Shown piece after piece: positions 1 to 11,048 of a stretch of DNA of 64,000 nucleotides. Origin of the DNA: Lasiosphaeris hirsuta (taxonomy: Eukaryota > Ascomycota > Sordariomycetes > Sordariales > Lasiosphaeriaceae); assembly GCA_030549175.1 (NCBI GenBank), contig JAUKUA010000006.1:3782001-3846000 (forward strand), read 5' to 3'. The translations under genes and the position numbers were made by a program. Positions within the stretch are counted from its first letter, which is position 1. Each line of letters begins with the position of its first letter. The notes below the pieces were generated by a model. That model searched no databases. It was not told the origin of the DNA and saw only the letters and a list, made by a program, of their open reading frames with translations.

Positions 1-965
1 GGGGTGACCATACCAGTTTGACATGATGTCGGGTTCAGCGCAAATCTCTATGCGTGCGGTAGGTAAATTTGAATGTTGCGCTTTTCCGTGTGTGCGTTGG
101 AAGTTGTTGACAGTGTTGATTGCTGCGGCGGTGAGCTGAAGGTGTTGATGCTGATGCTATTGTCCTAGGAAATACACCGCCTGAGCTGATATTTATACAA
201 GTGCTCGCCTGGATTTATTGCATTTTTTTGGAGCAGCCAAGTAAGTTCATGTCCACCCACATGTGATTAGGCATGTCGCCTGATGAGCCCAGACATTGGT
301 GATAGAGATGGTTGGTCAGGCTTGTGTAATGTGATGGGGCATGCTATGCTTTTGCGTCGATCAACTGATTGAGTTTACCCTTTTATTCTCATTCACAGGT
401 TGGATGAAAGACAGCCCGAGGGCTTGGTTTCAATATAAAAGGGACACGCTGAGCCCCTGAGCCTCTGCCAAATGATACATGATGAAAACGCTATTCCCGT
501 GTTCCAAGACTTTTTCTCCCAGTATTAAAACGATGATACAGGTTGCCATGCCAAACTACATTCCCATTGAGCCCCAATCGTACAAGAAATTCTGAGATGT
601 TGCGTGCACGACTACCAGAACGTTCACAGGTGCATAGCAAAAGCAAGAGGGGCAAGCAACAGATTCAGCTTGTCTTGAAAGTGCACACGAGATTCTGCAA
701 TGGTAATCCCTTTCTAGTTTTGCACTATCGTTTCTATCCTCCCTATCTCGAAGCTACGTAGTAGACTAGATACACATCCCCTGAACCCAATACTAGTTTG
801 GCAGTGGTAAGAGATGCCTCGGGTACCACCCCACCTTGATCCGCCTTGAGGTAGTACATTACAATGCGGGTGACCCGGGAGCTTCACACCTGGATTCCCC
901 TTCGAAGAGTCCCCCCTGCAGGGACGAGTTCCCGCCCATCAAGTCCCTATCAAAATCACGTAACA
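1..965. other. Left-edge intergenic stretch
   Basis: I see no convincing gene here. Open frames are short and lack recognisable motifs. The stretch is mixed-composition DNA with no clear repeat or transposon end. A gene lying mostly to the left could have an untranslated end here, but nothing in the sequence shows it. Confidence 0.4.
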
Positions 966-1745
966 TTACCAGCGGTTATTTGGTGACTTGTCCCAAAGGG
1001 TAAAGTCTTGTGACGCGGTTCTGATCTGGTCGGATGACCCTGAGGAGGTATGATTCGAGTTGTAGCTTCTATCGCGCGTCTTGCTTCCATGGATGTGGAC
1101 TTGAATGTTTCTCTCGGATGCGCTCAGCGTCGGAACGCTGTCTGCTAGGCGCCCGCCGGCTCCCAAATAAGCCAAAGAGTAAGGCGAGCTCAACGGTGAC
1201 GGCGAGTGCGTGTATTTCCGTGGGGGCGGTATGCATGATGTCTTGGGCAGCCCTGCGTCGAGCAGTGGCTTATCAAGATATGATGGAGGAGATGATGGAG
1301 GAGCGGTATAATCGCCCAGGCCTGTATTATCTCGGTATCTTGAGTAATCTGACGTCGAGGTTGAGCTCAGTGGGGACCGTTCGGATGTGTATCTGGGTGG
1401 GGGTGATTTAGGAGTCGAATCGAATGTGTATCGGGGTGGAGGCGAACTAGGAGCTATGTCGTAGGTGCGAGGAGGGCAGATAGGTGGGGGAGGGGAGGAT
1501 GGGAGAGGGTCATCATAGCTCGTAGGGCCTATCGAACTAGAAGGCGCCGGCCGCGTAGGATACCACCCGGAGCCCCCGGATGTTCCGGCATCGGGGGTGG
1601 GTGTTGGATCCGGACTTGAATACAATGGACAACGGGACAGCTCCGAGGCAGAGGTGGTATTAGTTGCTCTTCCCCTATCTCGGCTCGGCTCAAAGCTTGA
1701 ACTGGGCTCGGGACGAGCCAGGCGTCTCCACCAATTGTCGGACAT
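966..1745 (-). CDS. Hypothetical Ser/Pro/Tyr-rich protein
   Basis: A single uninterrupted 259-codon frame starting with MSDNWWRRLARPEP. The product is low in complexity and very rich in Ser, Pro, Thr, Tyr and Arg, with repeated short blocks of the type SPPPRYT at about residues 95-120. No signal peptide, membrane segment or known domain is visible, so it is probably intrinsically disordered. It stands alone, pointing away from the HET gene to its right. The low complexity means the open frame could be partly fortuitous. I do not recognise the family and assign no function. Confidence 0.4.
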   Translation of the reverse strand: MSDNWWRRLARPEPSSSFEPSRDRGRATNTTSASELSRCPLYSSPDPTPTPDAGTSGGSGWYPTRPAPSSSIGPTSYDDPLPSSPPPPICPPRTYDIAPSSPPPRYTFDSTPKSPPPRYTSERSPLSSTSTSDYSRYRDNTGLGDYTAPPSSPPSYLDKPLLDAGLPKTSCIPPPRKYTHSPSPLSSPYSLAYLGAGGRLADSVPTLSASERNIQVHIHGSKTRDRSYNSNHTSSGSSDQIRTASQDFTLWDKSPNNRW

Positions 1746-2752
1746 GATGTCGGTTCCAAGGCGGGTTGACAGTGGTAGTTTGTTAAAGCGTTAGGTTGTT
1801 CAGAGTACTGAGTTCTTAGAGTGGTCGATGATAGTTGGTTTCAATCAGTACCGTGGTAAAAGAGCTGAGCCAGTGGGTGTCGATATTTATACAGAATTTA
1901 AGTTTGACTCATTTAATCCATTGGAGACATCGAAGCAACCTTAATAACTTAAAGAGATCACGTTTACTCATAGCTGGGTACATAGGCGGCATGTTGTATA
2001 ATAAGCGCGGACTCATGTCTCATCGAAGCGAACTACGGGTGGATATATATGAGTTAGGTACTTTCCCATTTAGGAGGCATTCCTATCACCGTGGTGGAAT
2101 CTGTTTGTTTATGGGTTTGATTCATTAATTAAGGTCGGTGGCTATCGAGATGACAGTGTGTTATGTCCAACTCCACTGTTCACATGATGGTGGGTGGCGA
2201 AGATGACAAGATTCTACGAGTGGAATGCAAGTTGTCTCATCAAACTTTTATTTTGGTGTGGCGTTCTTTTTGCATGGTATTTTACATTTGTCCATCAAGA
2301 AATATATATTCTGATGAACGTACTTTATAGTAGCTATTGTGTCGGCCGAAGAAATGCGGGCTTGTTCGTGGGTCTCGGACTTGGGCTCGGGTTTCAAAAA
2401 CCGTTTGAGACAAGCCACGACCCATGCATCGACCAAGAAATACCCTTCCTTGTGTGGCCACGCACACAACAACCTTACTTAATCCTATTCCCTCCCCCTC
2501 CAGCTGCCCCGCTGATGCTGCGCCTCGGATCCTTGCCGGCATGGGGCCAGAAAAAGGTCGGCCGCCCAGGCTGACCAGCCAGGCAGAGCGTCTATTAAAA
2601 AGAAAAAAATTCCTGGTACCCGTCTTGGGCGGAGAGGATGCTAATAAGAAGCATTTTTGGCACTTCAACACTACATCCCCGGCTGGGGATTTCCCCTCGG
2701 CGCGTCGTGCGCGTTCTTGCCTTTCCCACCTTCCGCGCCCTAATGAACGGAA
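1746..2752. other. Intergenic stretch upstream of the HET gene
   Basis: About 1 kb without a supported gene. It is AT-richer around 1830-2300 and becomes GC-richer near 2490, where the promoter of the HET gene should lie. Open frames on both strands here are short and overlap one another. Confidence 0.4.
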
Positions 2753-4990
2753 ATGCCGCGCCTGGAGCCCCTGCTGGCGGATGGCCCTGACAGCACTGGG
2801 AGGAGGAGCACTGGCATTGGCTCCCACTTCAAGTCGCTGACCGGGATTTGGGAAAGCACCATTGCCGCCATTGACTTTATCGTTTTTCTCCCGCTTCGTC
2901 CCGCCATTTTCGCCAAGCAGTATGTGGAGAGAGGGAGCGACGTTTCTCTCGAAGCCCTTTGGGCGCTCTTGACCATCGTCGCGACAAGTATAGCCCTGAT
3001 TTTTGGCGTCTTTGTTCCGTTCCTGCTCGTCTGGACCATTTGCTTCTTCTCGTACTGGGTGCTTTGCATCGTCGACTTCCTATACGAATTTCGTAGCACT
3101 CGTGTCGCAGTCCGAATCGCTGCCGCTGCCGCCATCGTTTTTGGTCTGTGGCACTGCGTCCACCTGCGCCGTGAGCCTTGTTTCGCATCATCCGACTTTC
3201 CGGCCCTCAGCAACTTCGACACCAGCATCCGTCTCCTCGACGTCTTACCGGCCGGTGAGCGTTGGCCCATCGAGGCTCATCTGCGCACCGTGCAGCTGCA
3301 AGACAAACCGCTATACGAGTCTTTGTCGTACGCATGGGGAGGCAACAAGACGACGCATTCCATTTCCGTCGACGGCAAGCGCTTCCCAGCTACAGAAAAC
3401 CTCTGGAAGGCCCTCCACAATGTCCGACACGCCACCGAGCGCAGAACCCTCTGGGTCGACGCGATTTGCATCGACCAGAGCAGTGACGACGAGAAATCCA
3501 GACAGGTTCCCGTCATGCACCTCATCTACCAGCAGGCCACGCGCGTTCTGGTATCTCTGGGGACGCATACCCCTCCGCGTTGGGTTCAGCGGTCGGACCC
3601 CTCAAGGTGGACAAGTGTGTCGGTCATTGAGGGAGCGGCGAGTTACTGGGAAGCAACGCATTACTGGCTAACGCGCATCATGTCGGAAGAGTACTGGAAA
3701 CGCTGCTGGGTCGTCCAAGAAATCGGCTCCGGGCCCTCTATCGACGTGTACGCCGGACGGCAACCTATTCCTTGGGACAGTTTCGTCCAGCTGACAAAGA
3801 TATTCGAATCGAGAGACCCAGAATCCAAGCTGCCCAGGCGGGTCTTGCGCTTTGATGATCTCCGGAAATCCCGCCGCCAAAGCTGCGAGGGCAGCGGCCC
3901 AACGTACGTTCTTTCGAGGCTGCTCGACATATTCAAGGACTCGTTTTGCTCCGAGACCAAAGACAAGCTTCTCGGCTTTGTCGCCATGGCCGTGGACTGT
4001 CGAGGCGAGCGCCTGACCGTTGAAAAGGGGGCTGGGGAGCAGCATATCTACCAAGCCGCCATATCCTTCCAGAACTCGACCAAAACCCAGCCCGGGGACC
4101 TGGAGCCCAGCATCGAGATGTTTTACTTTGCCGCTCTTGTCAGACGGCTGCTTTTCCGCCGGCACAAGCATGTGATGGACAAATTCGTCAAACCCGGCTG
4201 GTATTACCAACCAGAATCATGGACGTACTACTGGTGCGGCGATGACGCACCAAGTCTACAGTTTTGCGTCACGGGGTACCAGCATTTACTGCTCTTGGTC
4301 GTGGACTTTCTCCGCGCTCCGTACGCTGCGTTAAAGCCCATTAAGAAATATCCCAGTCTGGTCTGGAAGCCAGACGAGGCAGAGATCAGGGAAAACTGGG
4401 TCTCGGACTCAGAAGATGGCCTCGCAGGCATCAGGACGATAGGGGTCGTTGTGGGCGAAGTGCAGGAGCTTGGCCCGACATATAGCGAATATCTCGACAA
4501 CCCAGACATCTGGGACGAAAGGCTAAAGACACGGTATCCATCGCAGCAGGCCATGAAACGGGCTGAGGGTCTCAACGACAGGCTCTCGGCGCTGCTAGGA
4601 TCTGTCCATGACTTCAGGCTCAACGACATCGTCGCCTTACCGAGCCGCAACGAATCAGAAAGGCTATCCAGCAGACAGAGGCTGTTCTTTGGGGGCGACG
4701 ACATCATCATGGGCCTGGTTCCGTCAAACACACAAGTAGGCGACAAATTGTGCCAGTTTTGGAACTCATCAGCCATTGCTATCCTCCGCAGTCAGGGAGA
4801 TAATAGGGGTAGCGGGCTGGAAGTGATTGGAAGGGGCGCCATGTTGCAGCATGGCAACGAGACTGACTGGGACGTTCCGCTCAGCAGAACTCTCTTCTTG
4901 CCCAGCTCACCAGGCAGTTTGGAGCTCTTGTTGGATCTGAAGACGCTGAATGACTTGTCATGGGATATCGTGAACCTTCCCGGTTCATAA
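2753..4990 (+). CDS. HET-domain protein with N-terminal membrane segments
   Basis: An intron-free 745-residue protein. Hydrophobic stretches at about residues 38-55, 66-113 and 118-140 suggest two or three membrane spans. The heterokaryon-incompatibility (HET, PF06985) domain follows at roughly 185-325: YESLSYAWG at 188-196, LWVDAICIDQ at 233-242 and RCWVVQE at 317-323, all hallmark motifs. The remaining 400 residues are unassigned, as is usual in this family. HET proteins can trigger a cell-death reaction when incompatible fungal strains fuse; this specific role is inferred from the family. The membrane anchor in front of the HET domain suggests a sensor fixed at a membrane. The start was chosen as the first Met of the open frame, and the frame is intact to the stop. 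Confidence 0.9.
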   Translation: MPRLEPLLADGPDSTGRRSTGIGSHFKSLTGIWESTIAAIDFIVFLPLRPAIFAKQYVERGSDVSLEALWALLTIVATSIALIFGVFVPFLLVWTICFFSYWVLCIVDFLYEFRSTRVAVRIAAAAAIVFGLWHCVHLRREPCFASSDFPALSNFDTSIRLLDVLPAGERWPIEAHLRTVQLQDKPLYESLSYAWGGNKTTHSISVDGKRFPATENLWKALHNVRHATERRTLWVDAICIDQSSDDEKSRQVPVMHLIYQQATRVLVSLGTHTPPRWVQRSDPSRWTSVSVIEGAASYWEATHYWLTRIMSEEYWKRCWVVQEIGSGPSIDVYAGRQPIPWDSFVQLTKIFESRDPESKLPRRVLRFDDLRKSRRQSCEGSGPTYVLSRLLDIFKDSFCSETKDKLLGFVAMAVDCRGERLTVEKGAGEQHIYQAAISFQNSTKTQPGDLEPSIEMFYFAALVRRLLFRRHKHVMDKFVKPGWYYQPESWTYYWCGDDAPSLQFCVTGYQHLLLLVVDFLRAPYAALKPIKKYPSLVWKPDEAEIRENWVSDSEDGLAGIRTIGVVVGEVQELGPTYSEYLDNPDIWDERLKTRYPSQQAMKRAEGLNDRLSALLGSVHDFRLNDIVALPSRNESERLSSRQRLFFGGDDIIMGLVPSNTQVGDKLCQFWNSSAIAILRSQGDNRGSGLEVIGRGAMLQHGNETDWDVPLSRTLFLPSSPGSLELLLDLKTLNDLSWDIVNLPGS

Positions 4991-5467
4991 AGGTGGCCTC
5001 TTTGGTTGGGGACAGGCGTACTCGTGGGCGCGAAAGGGGGGGACTATTGCGCCGCTTTAATACCCAGGGGAAGGATGAGCATGGGGGAGCGACCTCGTTA
5101 TTATTCCTGGCATGACCCATGTGATGAGAGGGCACACTGCTGAGACTCGGTCAGATCATGAGGAAACATCCTACAGTCCTGCAGGGGATTACCAACTTGA
5201 AAGGTATTAAAGGTACACGGAGCTTTCGAACTTTCGTGGTCTGAGACACTTGAATAGACTCACAATAAATGATACCCGATTGAGCCATCGAGGTATGAAT
5301 CCTCTCCGCCAAGTCAGTCATCACGGGCAACTCGATAGGTGCAGCGTCTTGCGCCATGTGGTTTTGTGACACTATTCAGGTGGAGGCTCGCACACGGGTA
5401 GGAAGCCTAATCGTCGTCGTTATCAAAGAGAGTCTGTTCTGCAAGATCCAGAGCGCTGCAGGCGCTC
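4991..5467. other. Intergenic stretch between HET gene and relic
   Basis: Tail-to-tail spacer between the HET gene (plus strand) and the decayed gene ending at 5468 (minus strand). It should hold the 3' ends of both. No gene or repeat is supported. Confidence 0.4.
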
Positions 5468-6212
5468 TTATATCCGCAGCCAGACCCCTGATAGCTCCAG
5501 GGGGCTAGTGCTCCCTGGGCGCGCCCTCTCTACTCCTGGCTTGGCACCTAACAAGCGATCTCGCAGCTCGACGGAGCGATTGTTGAGCTCGGCATATACT
5601 TCTTCCAACTCGACGGGTGGCGAGAATTCTAGGTCATGGTTAGTAGAAGCTCGACGGTGGGTCGGAAGAGCAAACAGATGATATACTCACCCTCGCTGGG
5701 AATATATTCATCTTCAGGAAATATCGTATGCCAGAGTGCGTCCCAGGTGTCGACCTTGAGACTTGCCCGTCGCCCGTTTAAGGAATCCTCGACCTTTGAA
5801 CTGATCCCGTCCTCTGGGTCTTCCGATTGAGGATTCTCTACAAGGTGGCGAATCTCGCTGATGAGAACTCGTAGGTGCTTATCGGGTGCTTCCCTAGTAT
5901 CCGTATTCTGCTGGCACCTTGGGGAGCTCAAGGTTGACACTGGTCGTGAGCTCTTATGGAAGAGCTTGACATGACGCCTAATTCCCATTGTTAGTCTCTA
6001 GAGCACACGATCTGGGGTTAGAGCCCTACTTGAACAGTGAAATATCTGGGAATGTTTATCTAGCACATGACTGGTGATCTCGAATGTTGAAGTGGATAGG
6101 ATTTCTCTTCCGGAAAGGGCAACTGAAACCGTAACTTTTGATGGTCTTACCCCTCGGATCTTTGTCACTGTCGTCCAAGAAGTCCCCTGTAATTCGTGGT
6201 GTTATACTTATA

Positions 6213-8055
6213 ACGTATTTTATAAGCGAACGGATAATATAAGCAAACGGATAATTTTCCGCCACCCTACCCTCTCTACCTTTCGCAACGTTTTCCTCCA
6301 CCACACAATATAGTACTACCTTCAAAGGAAGCACAATTAAACTTAGCCCTTGAAGCTCTTCGAAAAGACCCAAAACTCCGTCTTTCAGCTACAGTAAAGA
6401 TCTATTCTGTTCCTTACACTACTCTCTATAACCGACGCGTCGGTCGGCCTTCACGACGTGATATTCCAACTAATTCACGAAAACTTACAGATCTAGAGGA
6501 GCATACAATTGTTCAGTATATATCTGAGCTATGTACACGTACATTTCTTCCTCGGCTTCGTTTTGTGGAAGATATGGCTAACTAACTGTTACGCGAACGT
6601 GACACGTCCCCTGTCGGTAAGCTCTGGGCTCACAACTTTGTTAAACGCTAACTAGAACTCCGGACGCGTTTTTCACGTAAATATAACTACCAGAGGGCTA
6701 AATACGAAGATCTAAAGATTATTCGTAAGTAGTTTGTCCTTGTACATAACACTAAGGCTAAGTACGACATCTTTGACGAAGATACGTACAACTTTAATAA
6801 GACTAGGTTTATGATAGGTATGATTATTACTAAGATAGATATTACTACCTCTGACGGTTATAGGAAAGCTAAAAAGGTCCAACCTAGCAATCGTAAATAG
6901 GCTATAGTTATCTAAGGGGTAAATGCTTAAGGCGAAGCTATCTTACCATTTATCCTTTTAAAAGGAAAATATCATTAGAAGGGTTGGTATCGAGATTACG
7001 GTCTTCTAGCTACCTAGTATATTGGAACGACCAACAACGGCTAGACTACCAATGAGAAAGGTCTCGATTTTATTAAACATTTCGATCTTTATTTAGTATC
7101 TCGTACAAAGGGAAAATACCGGCTTTTAGTCCTTAACGGCCACGAAAGCCACCATTCTAAGGATTTCGAAGACTATTGCAAGAAGCATAACATTGTTACA
7201 CTCTATATACCTCCTTATTTCTCACATCTAGTCTAGCTATTAGATGTTAGTTATTTTAAGACGTTGAAGAAGGCTTATAGTAATCAAATCGAGGAGTTGA
7301 TACGTATGTATATCACACATATTACTAAGTTAGATTTCCTTTGTACGTTTAAAGAGGCATTTTTTACGGCTTTTATCGACAAGAACATCCAAGGAACCTT
7401 CGCCGGAGCTGGCCTTGTGCCGTACGACCCAGAGAGGGTGATATCTAAGCTAGATATACACATTCGAACTCTAACACTCCCAGCCTCAAGCCGAACTACT
7501 ACACTACCTTGGGTCTCCTAAACGCTACATAACCCTCGAGAAACTACTTCATAGTCAGCGTTTATTAAAACTCGAATTTCTAACCATTAGGGCAGCTCTC
7601 TAACCTCAATGCTAACTGCTATGGATCGATTAGTCAAAGGTACAATGGCTGTAATGTACGAGGTAGCTCTTTTACGTACTGAGGTCTCAGCACTACGTAA
7701 GGCCAATGAGGGACTTAGTAAGAGACGAAGAGCTAAAAAAACACGTGTACGGCTTGGAGGGTCACTTACGGTACAAGAGGCACAGGATCTACTAGATCAG
7801 AAGGCTGTGGGTAAGTAGTTAGCCCAGGAAATACGACAAAGTGGTGGTGATGCAGGGGGGTCTCGAACGAAGATTCGGTGCTGTGGCGTGTGCGGAAAGC
7901 CTGGCCATAATGCACGCACGTACAAGGAGGCTGCAGAATCATCTCATTCATCTGTTTCTGATTCAGTTATTGTTATTTACTAGTGTTGTGGTTGTGTAAT
8001 TGAGGGCAGTTGTGGTGGGGTGGCGGAAAATTATCCGTTCGCTTATAAAATACGT
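6213..8055 (+). mobile_element. RIP-damaged Fot1/pogo-like DNA transposon, copy 1
   Basis: A 1,843-bp element flanked by TA target-site duplications (6211-6212 and 8056-8057). Its terminal inverted repeats begin ACGTATTTTATAAGCGAACG and continue into GGATAAT, with a further near-match through TTCCGCCACCC. The left end carries a second, imperfect copy of the inner motif (ATAAGC(G/A)AACGGATAAT twice). Inside is one long transposase frame with many stop codons. TA duplications, size and the DDE-type transposase match the Fot1/pogo group of the Tc1/mariner superfamily. It is inserted within the coding region of the minus-strand gene around it. Confidence 0.93.
6310..7983 (+). pseudogene. Dead Fot1/pogo-like transposase, copy 1
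   Basis: Comparison with the copy at 24575-26233 shows one 558-codon frame with many TAA/TAG stops. The start codon is now ATA (6310-6312). The first catalytic Asp is Asn (AAT, 6796-6798; YNFNKTRF against YNFDETGF in the other copy). The second is also Asn (LNGHESHHS against LDGHDSHHS). Gly and Glu codons beside them changed by G-to-A as well. The C-terminal zinc knuckle (CGVCGKPGHNARTYK) has lost its last Cys to Tyr. Stops replace Trp, Gln and Arg codons. Nearly all differences fit C-to-T/G-to-A change, the signature of RIP, so the copy cannot encode an active enzyme. Confidence 0.92.
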
Positions 8056-9547
8056 TACGCTTGCCCTTCAGTGCATATGGCACCCGCTCAGATACGGCGG
8101 CGATAACCCCATAAAGGCAGTCTTCGCTGACAATCCATGAACCAGATGTTCCTTTCGCTGGTAGGAGAAGGGGAGAAGGGGAGATCATGTTAGTTTTGCT
8201 AGCTTCAGCCTTCAAGTCATGACAGAAGACAGGCTGATGGGAGCCTACATAGTGGAGCTGACAACTCGATCTTCTTCGTCTGGATGCTGTGTTCTCCAAG
8301 TCTGATTTCGGCCGCATCCGAGAGGAGGAAGCCTTGTATAGGCTCTGCCGCGACGGTGAGAATCTTAATGGGCGCCGGAGTCGGCATTGGGGCAGTCGAA
8401 GAGCTGCTGCACGACCGCAGGGGGTGAGCTTGACCCTTTCCCGCCTAGACTGTATGTATTGCGCAGGTTGAGAGGTCGAGGGATCTTTAACAGTGCAAAA
8501 TCGAATTCTTCGGCCCGAGCGAGCGGATTTTCGACATATGTATAGAGTTTCGACCACTAGTCTATTGAATCAGAATCCATGCCTTCTGTCCCTCGACCGA
8601 GAAAGTTTACCATGCCGGTAGACGTGACCGGTATCCACTTCCTGACGCTCTGCGGATCTTTACAACCCAAGGGATCAAGGCAGTTCCTGGCCGGGGCAGG
8701 TGACGCAGATGAACCGGAACCACAGCAGGAATCTGAGTCGTCGGTGTTGTCGTCCCTGGGGCCTAGATTGGTGCCGCCATTTTCGCTCCCGGATGCTTCG
8801 CTTCCGGAATCAGATTTGGTATCACTTTCGTGCACACCTATATTTGAGTTACGTCCGCTCAGCGCTGAATCCAAGAAGTCGGCATATGCCATGCCCTGTC
8901 GTGACGCCAAAGGCCAATGTTTGGGAACCAGCAAAGCCTAAGACTTCTCGAGCATCCATCATCTCTCCAAGCCTCGAGAACACTTGCACAGGCTCGAGTC
9001 CGTTGCGGAGGAGAGTCAAGCAACACAGCCTCCCACATGCCGAGCTTTCAGAGGTTTCGTCACTATCCACATGAATGTGTAATTTCTTTTGGCCTGGCGG
9101 CGAGAGAGTTCAAGTTGAAGGGGTGTTCGAGGTCAAGGTCTTCTAGAGACACCGAGTCCGCCCCAAGCGTCGCGGCGGGAATTGGTACCCCCTTGTGTAT
9201 TTCGATTTCCAAAGCGATCGGTGCGCAGCCACGTCATCTTAGCCACCTCCTTCTGCACTTTCTTTTTCCAGCATTTGCTGCCGCACAAAATCCAGGTGGT
9301 GGGTTGTCAGGGTTATTGTTGCTGCGCTAGATCTCACGCTGCCCGACATGCGCAGTTCGAGCTCAGTGGCCGAGTCTTTCTTCTTCCGCGATACTTGCTC
9401 CTGTGCGGGGACAAGGTCGAGGGACAAATGCGCCTTGACATCTTCTGTCCACACACGTGCTGCCCTGGGAGGACAAGCGGGCTTCAGCAGCTCGCCTTGG
9501 ATAGGAACCGCAGCAATGTACTTGCTTTCACCACCTTCTTTTATCAC

Positions 9548-10007
9548 TTTCCTTTGTGTTTAAGAGAGCACCTCAAGTTACGGATACCTCACGATAGTGG
9601 GGTTGAGATTAGCACTGACAGATGCCAACAATTCCCAACGGTGTTTGAGAAGGAGTAGGTACTTGTGGATATGTGGACGCAATCGCAATTGTCTCGAATT
9701 TGCCGGCCGCAGAATGTCTCACGCCTCCTTGATCCTTGACATGCATGTTGAACGGAATCTGTGGAGATTACTCGATCCCTGATCCGTAATAAACGGCTAC
9801 TTCGGATGGGGCGTCCAATGATGCGGCGGCACAGCGACGGCAGAGGTTCAGCCTCCTGCAACATTACGGAAATGATGGTGGTGGGCTCGGGCTCTAAATA
9901 CCAGCGCGGTCCCTGTGATTTTGCTACCAAGCAGATTCATCACCACCGACCCAGTCCTTCGTTTTGTTCCAGGTTGGAAGTTGGAGATGAAAAGGGAAAT
10001 GGGAAAG
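9548..10007. other. Intergenic stretch before the secreted Thr-rich gene
   Basis: Spacer between the decayed gene and the secreted-protein gene on the plus strand. A CTCTAAATA stretch near 9890 could act as a TATA-like element for the latter. No gene is supported. Confidence 0.35.
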
Positions 10008-11048
10008 ATGGGACGCATCGCCATCCTGGCAACGGCAGCGCTGGGGCTGCTGCCCACAGCACTTAGCATCAGAGGTCCCATTGGGCCGCCCCTCGACCCA
10101 CCGCCCATTGGTTTCCCCATTCCCGTTCGGCCAGGCTCATGCGCTGGGAAGGCACTCGGCTATCTCACCTGCCACGACAAACACCAGTCGCCTGCATGCA
10201 TCCAGCAGGTCGCCGTCCAAGCCGTCGCCTTCTGCAGCAGCTACCTCTCGCAGACGGCGACCGTGTTCAACACTGTCACCGAGGTCACAACGGCCACTTC
10301 GACAGCCACCGAAACCTACACGTCAGAAGCTACGGCCACCGACACGTCGACTTCCATCTCTGGAACCACGGCGACCGAGACCCAGACGGAAACTAGCACC
10401 TCGACGTCGACATTTACTGTTTCGACTTCGTACATCCCTCCGACCGATACGCTTTTCGCCCGTTTTGAACCCAGTGCCGCCGCGTCCACATCCTGCCTCG
10501 ACCTGTCCACCAGGGCGTTAACCCGCCGCCCCGCCGCCAAGATCTCGTCCGTCTGCAGCTGTCTTGGCGTCACGACCGCCGCCACCACCACCATCACAAC
10601 CGAGACACTCACCACAGGCACCACCACGACCGAGGCCACCACGACCGACACCACCACCACCGAAACAACCACGACCACCGAGGTGCAAGTATCTGTCTCG
10701 ACGACCACGGCCACGACCACGACCACGACGACCTCGGGCACCGTTGCGACCGAGACGGCTATCCTGGATTACTGCGACATCACGTACAACGGCGGCGGCG
10801 TCACCGAGGGCAACACGGTCATCAGCGCGGGCGACCTCAGTGGCCGCGACTGCTGTGTCTTGTGCTGGTATACGGAAAACTGCGTCGCCTCGGCCGTCGG
10901 GGTAGGGTTCTGTCAGCTGTTGGTCAAGAAAACGGCCCTCGACGGCGCGCCCACGAGTGCGGTGTGCCCGCTGGGCGTTGAGGACTACACCTACCTGGAG
11001 GGGCCGGGCACGTTGTATCGGGGGCCTTGTAGTCCGGGACTTAATTAG
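10008..11048 (+). CDS. Secreted Thr/Ser-rich protein with Cys-rich C-terminal module
   Basis: A 346-residue protein. The signal peptide starts MGRIAILATAALGLLP; this Met was preferred to in-frame Mets at 9987 and 9999 because the paralog at 51660 starts at the matching MGRF. A small Cys module follows (GSCAGKALGYLTCH ... CIQQ ... AVAFCSSYL). Next is a long Thr-rich tract of about 120 residues, likely O-glycosylated, divided by a conserved SSVCSCLGV segment. The C-terminal module has GRDCCVLCWYTENCVAS ... CQLLVKKTALDGAPTS ... YRGPCSPGLN, resembling an apple/PAN-like fold; that resemblance is inference. Probably cell-wall-associated or extracellular. The paralog at 50695-51660 has the same architecture and the same C-terminal PCSPGLN. 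Confidence 0.82.
   Translation: MGRIAILATAALGLLPTALSIRGPIGPPLDPPPIGFPIPVRPGSCAGKALGYLTCHDKHQSPACIQQVAVQAVAFCSSYLSQTATVFNTVTEVTTATSTATETYTSEATATDTSTSISGTTATETQTETSTSTSTFTVSTSYIPPTDTLFARFEPSAAASTSCLDLSTRALTRRPAAKISSVCSCLGVTTAATTTITTETLTTGTTTTEATTTDTTTTETTTTTEVQVSVSTTTATTTTTTTSGTVATETAILDYCDITYNGGGVTEGNTVISAGDLSGRDCCVLCWYTENCVASAVGVGFCQLLVKKTALDGAPTSAVCPLGVEDYTYLEGPGTLYRGPCSPGLN

Larger units (their letters stand above)
5468..9547 (-). pseudogene. Decayed trypsin-like / C2H2-like gene split by a transposon
   Basis: Read right to left, this locus holds pieces of one gene. 9547-9239 encodes a coiled-coil-like stretch. 8934-8557 is an acidic Asp/Ser-rich stretch ending in a TAG. About 8556-8060 is a trypsin-like stretch: EEFDFALLKI, then after a frameshift KILTVAAEPIQGFLLS, an intron with a GTAGGC donor and CCAG acceptor, and SKGTSGSWIV, where GTSGS replaces the usual GDSGS. 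The frame then runs into the transposon at 6213-8055. Removing the element with one TA gives an open frame into FSCPFRKRNP and a zinc-finger-like part (TFPDISLF, then RHVKLFH after an intron), interrupted by a TAA. The tail uses exons 5691-5988 and 5468-5628 around a 62-nt intron. Function is lost. The family appears related to the zinc-finger-like locus at 30.7-35.4 kb. The extent upstream of 8934 is uncertain. Confidence 0.6.

Noticed and set aside
10316..10741. Val-rich antisense frame in the Thr-rich secreted gene
   Set aside because: ACC/ACG threonine codons read as GGT/CGT or GTG/GTC on the other strand, so the frame is a shadow.
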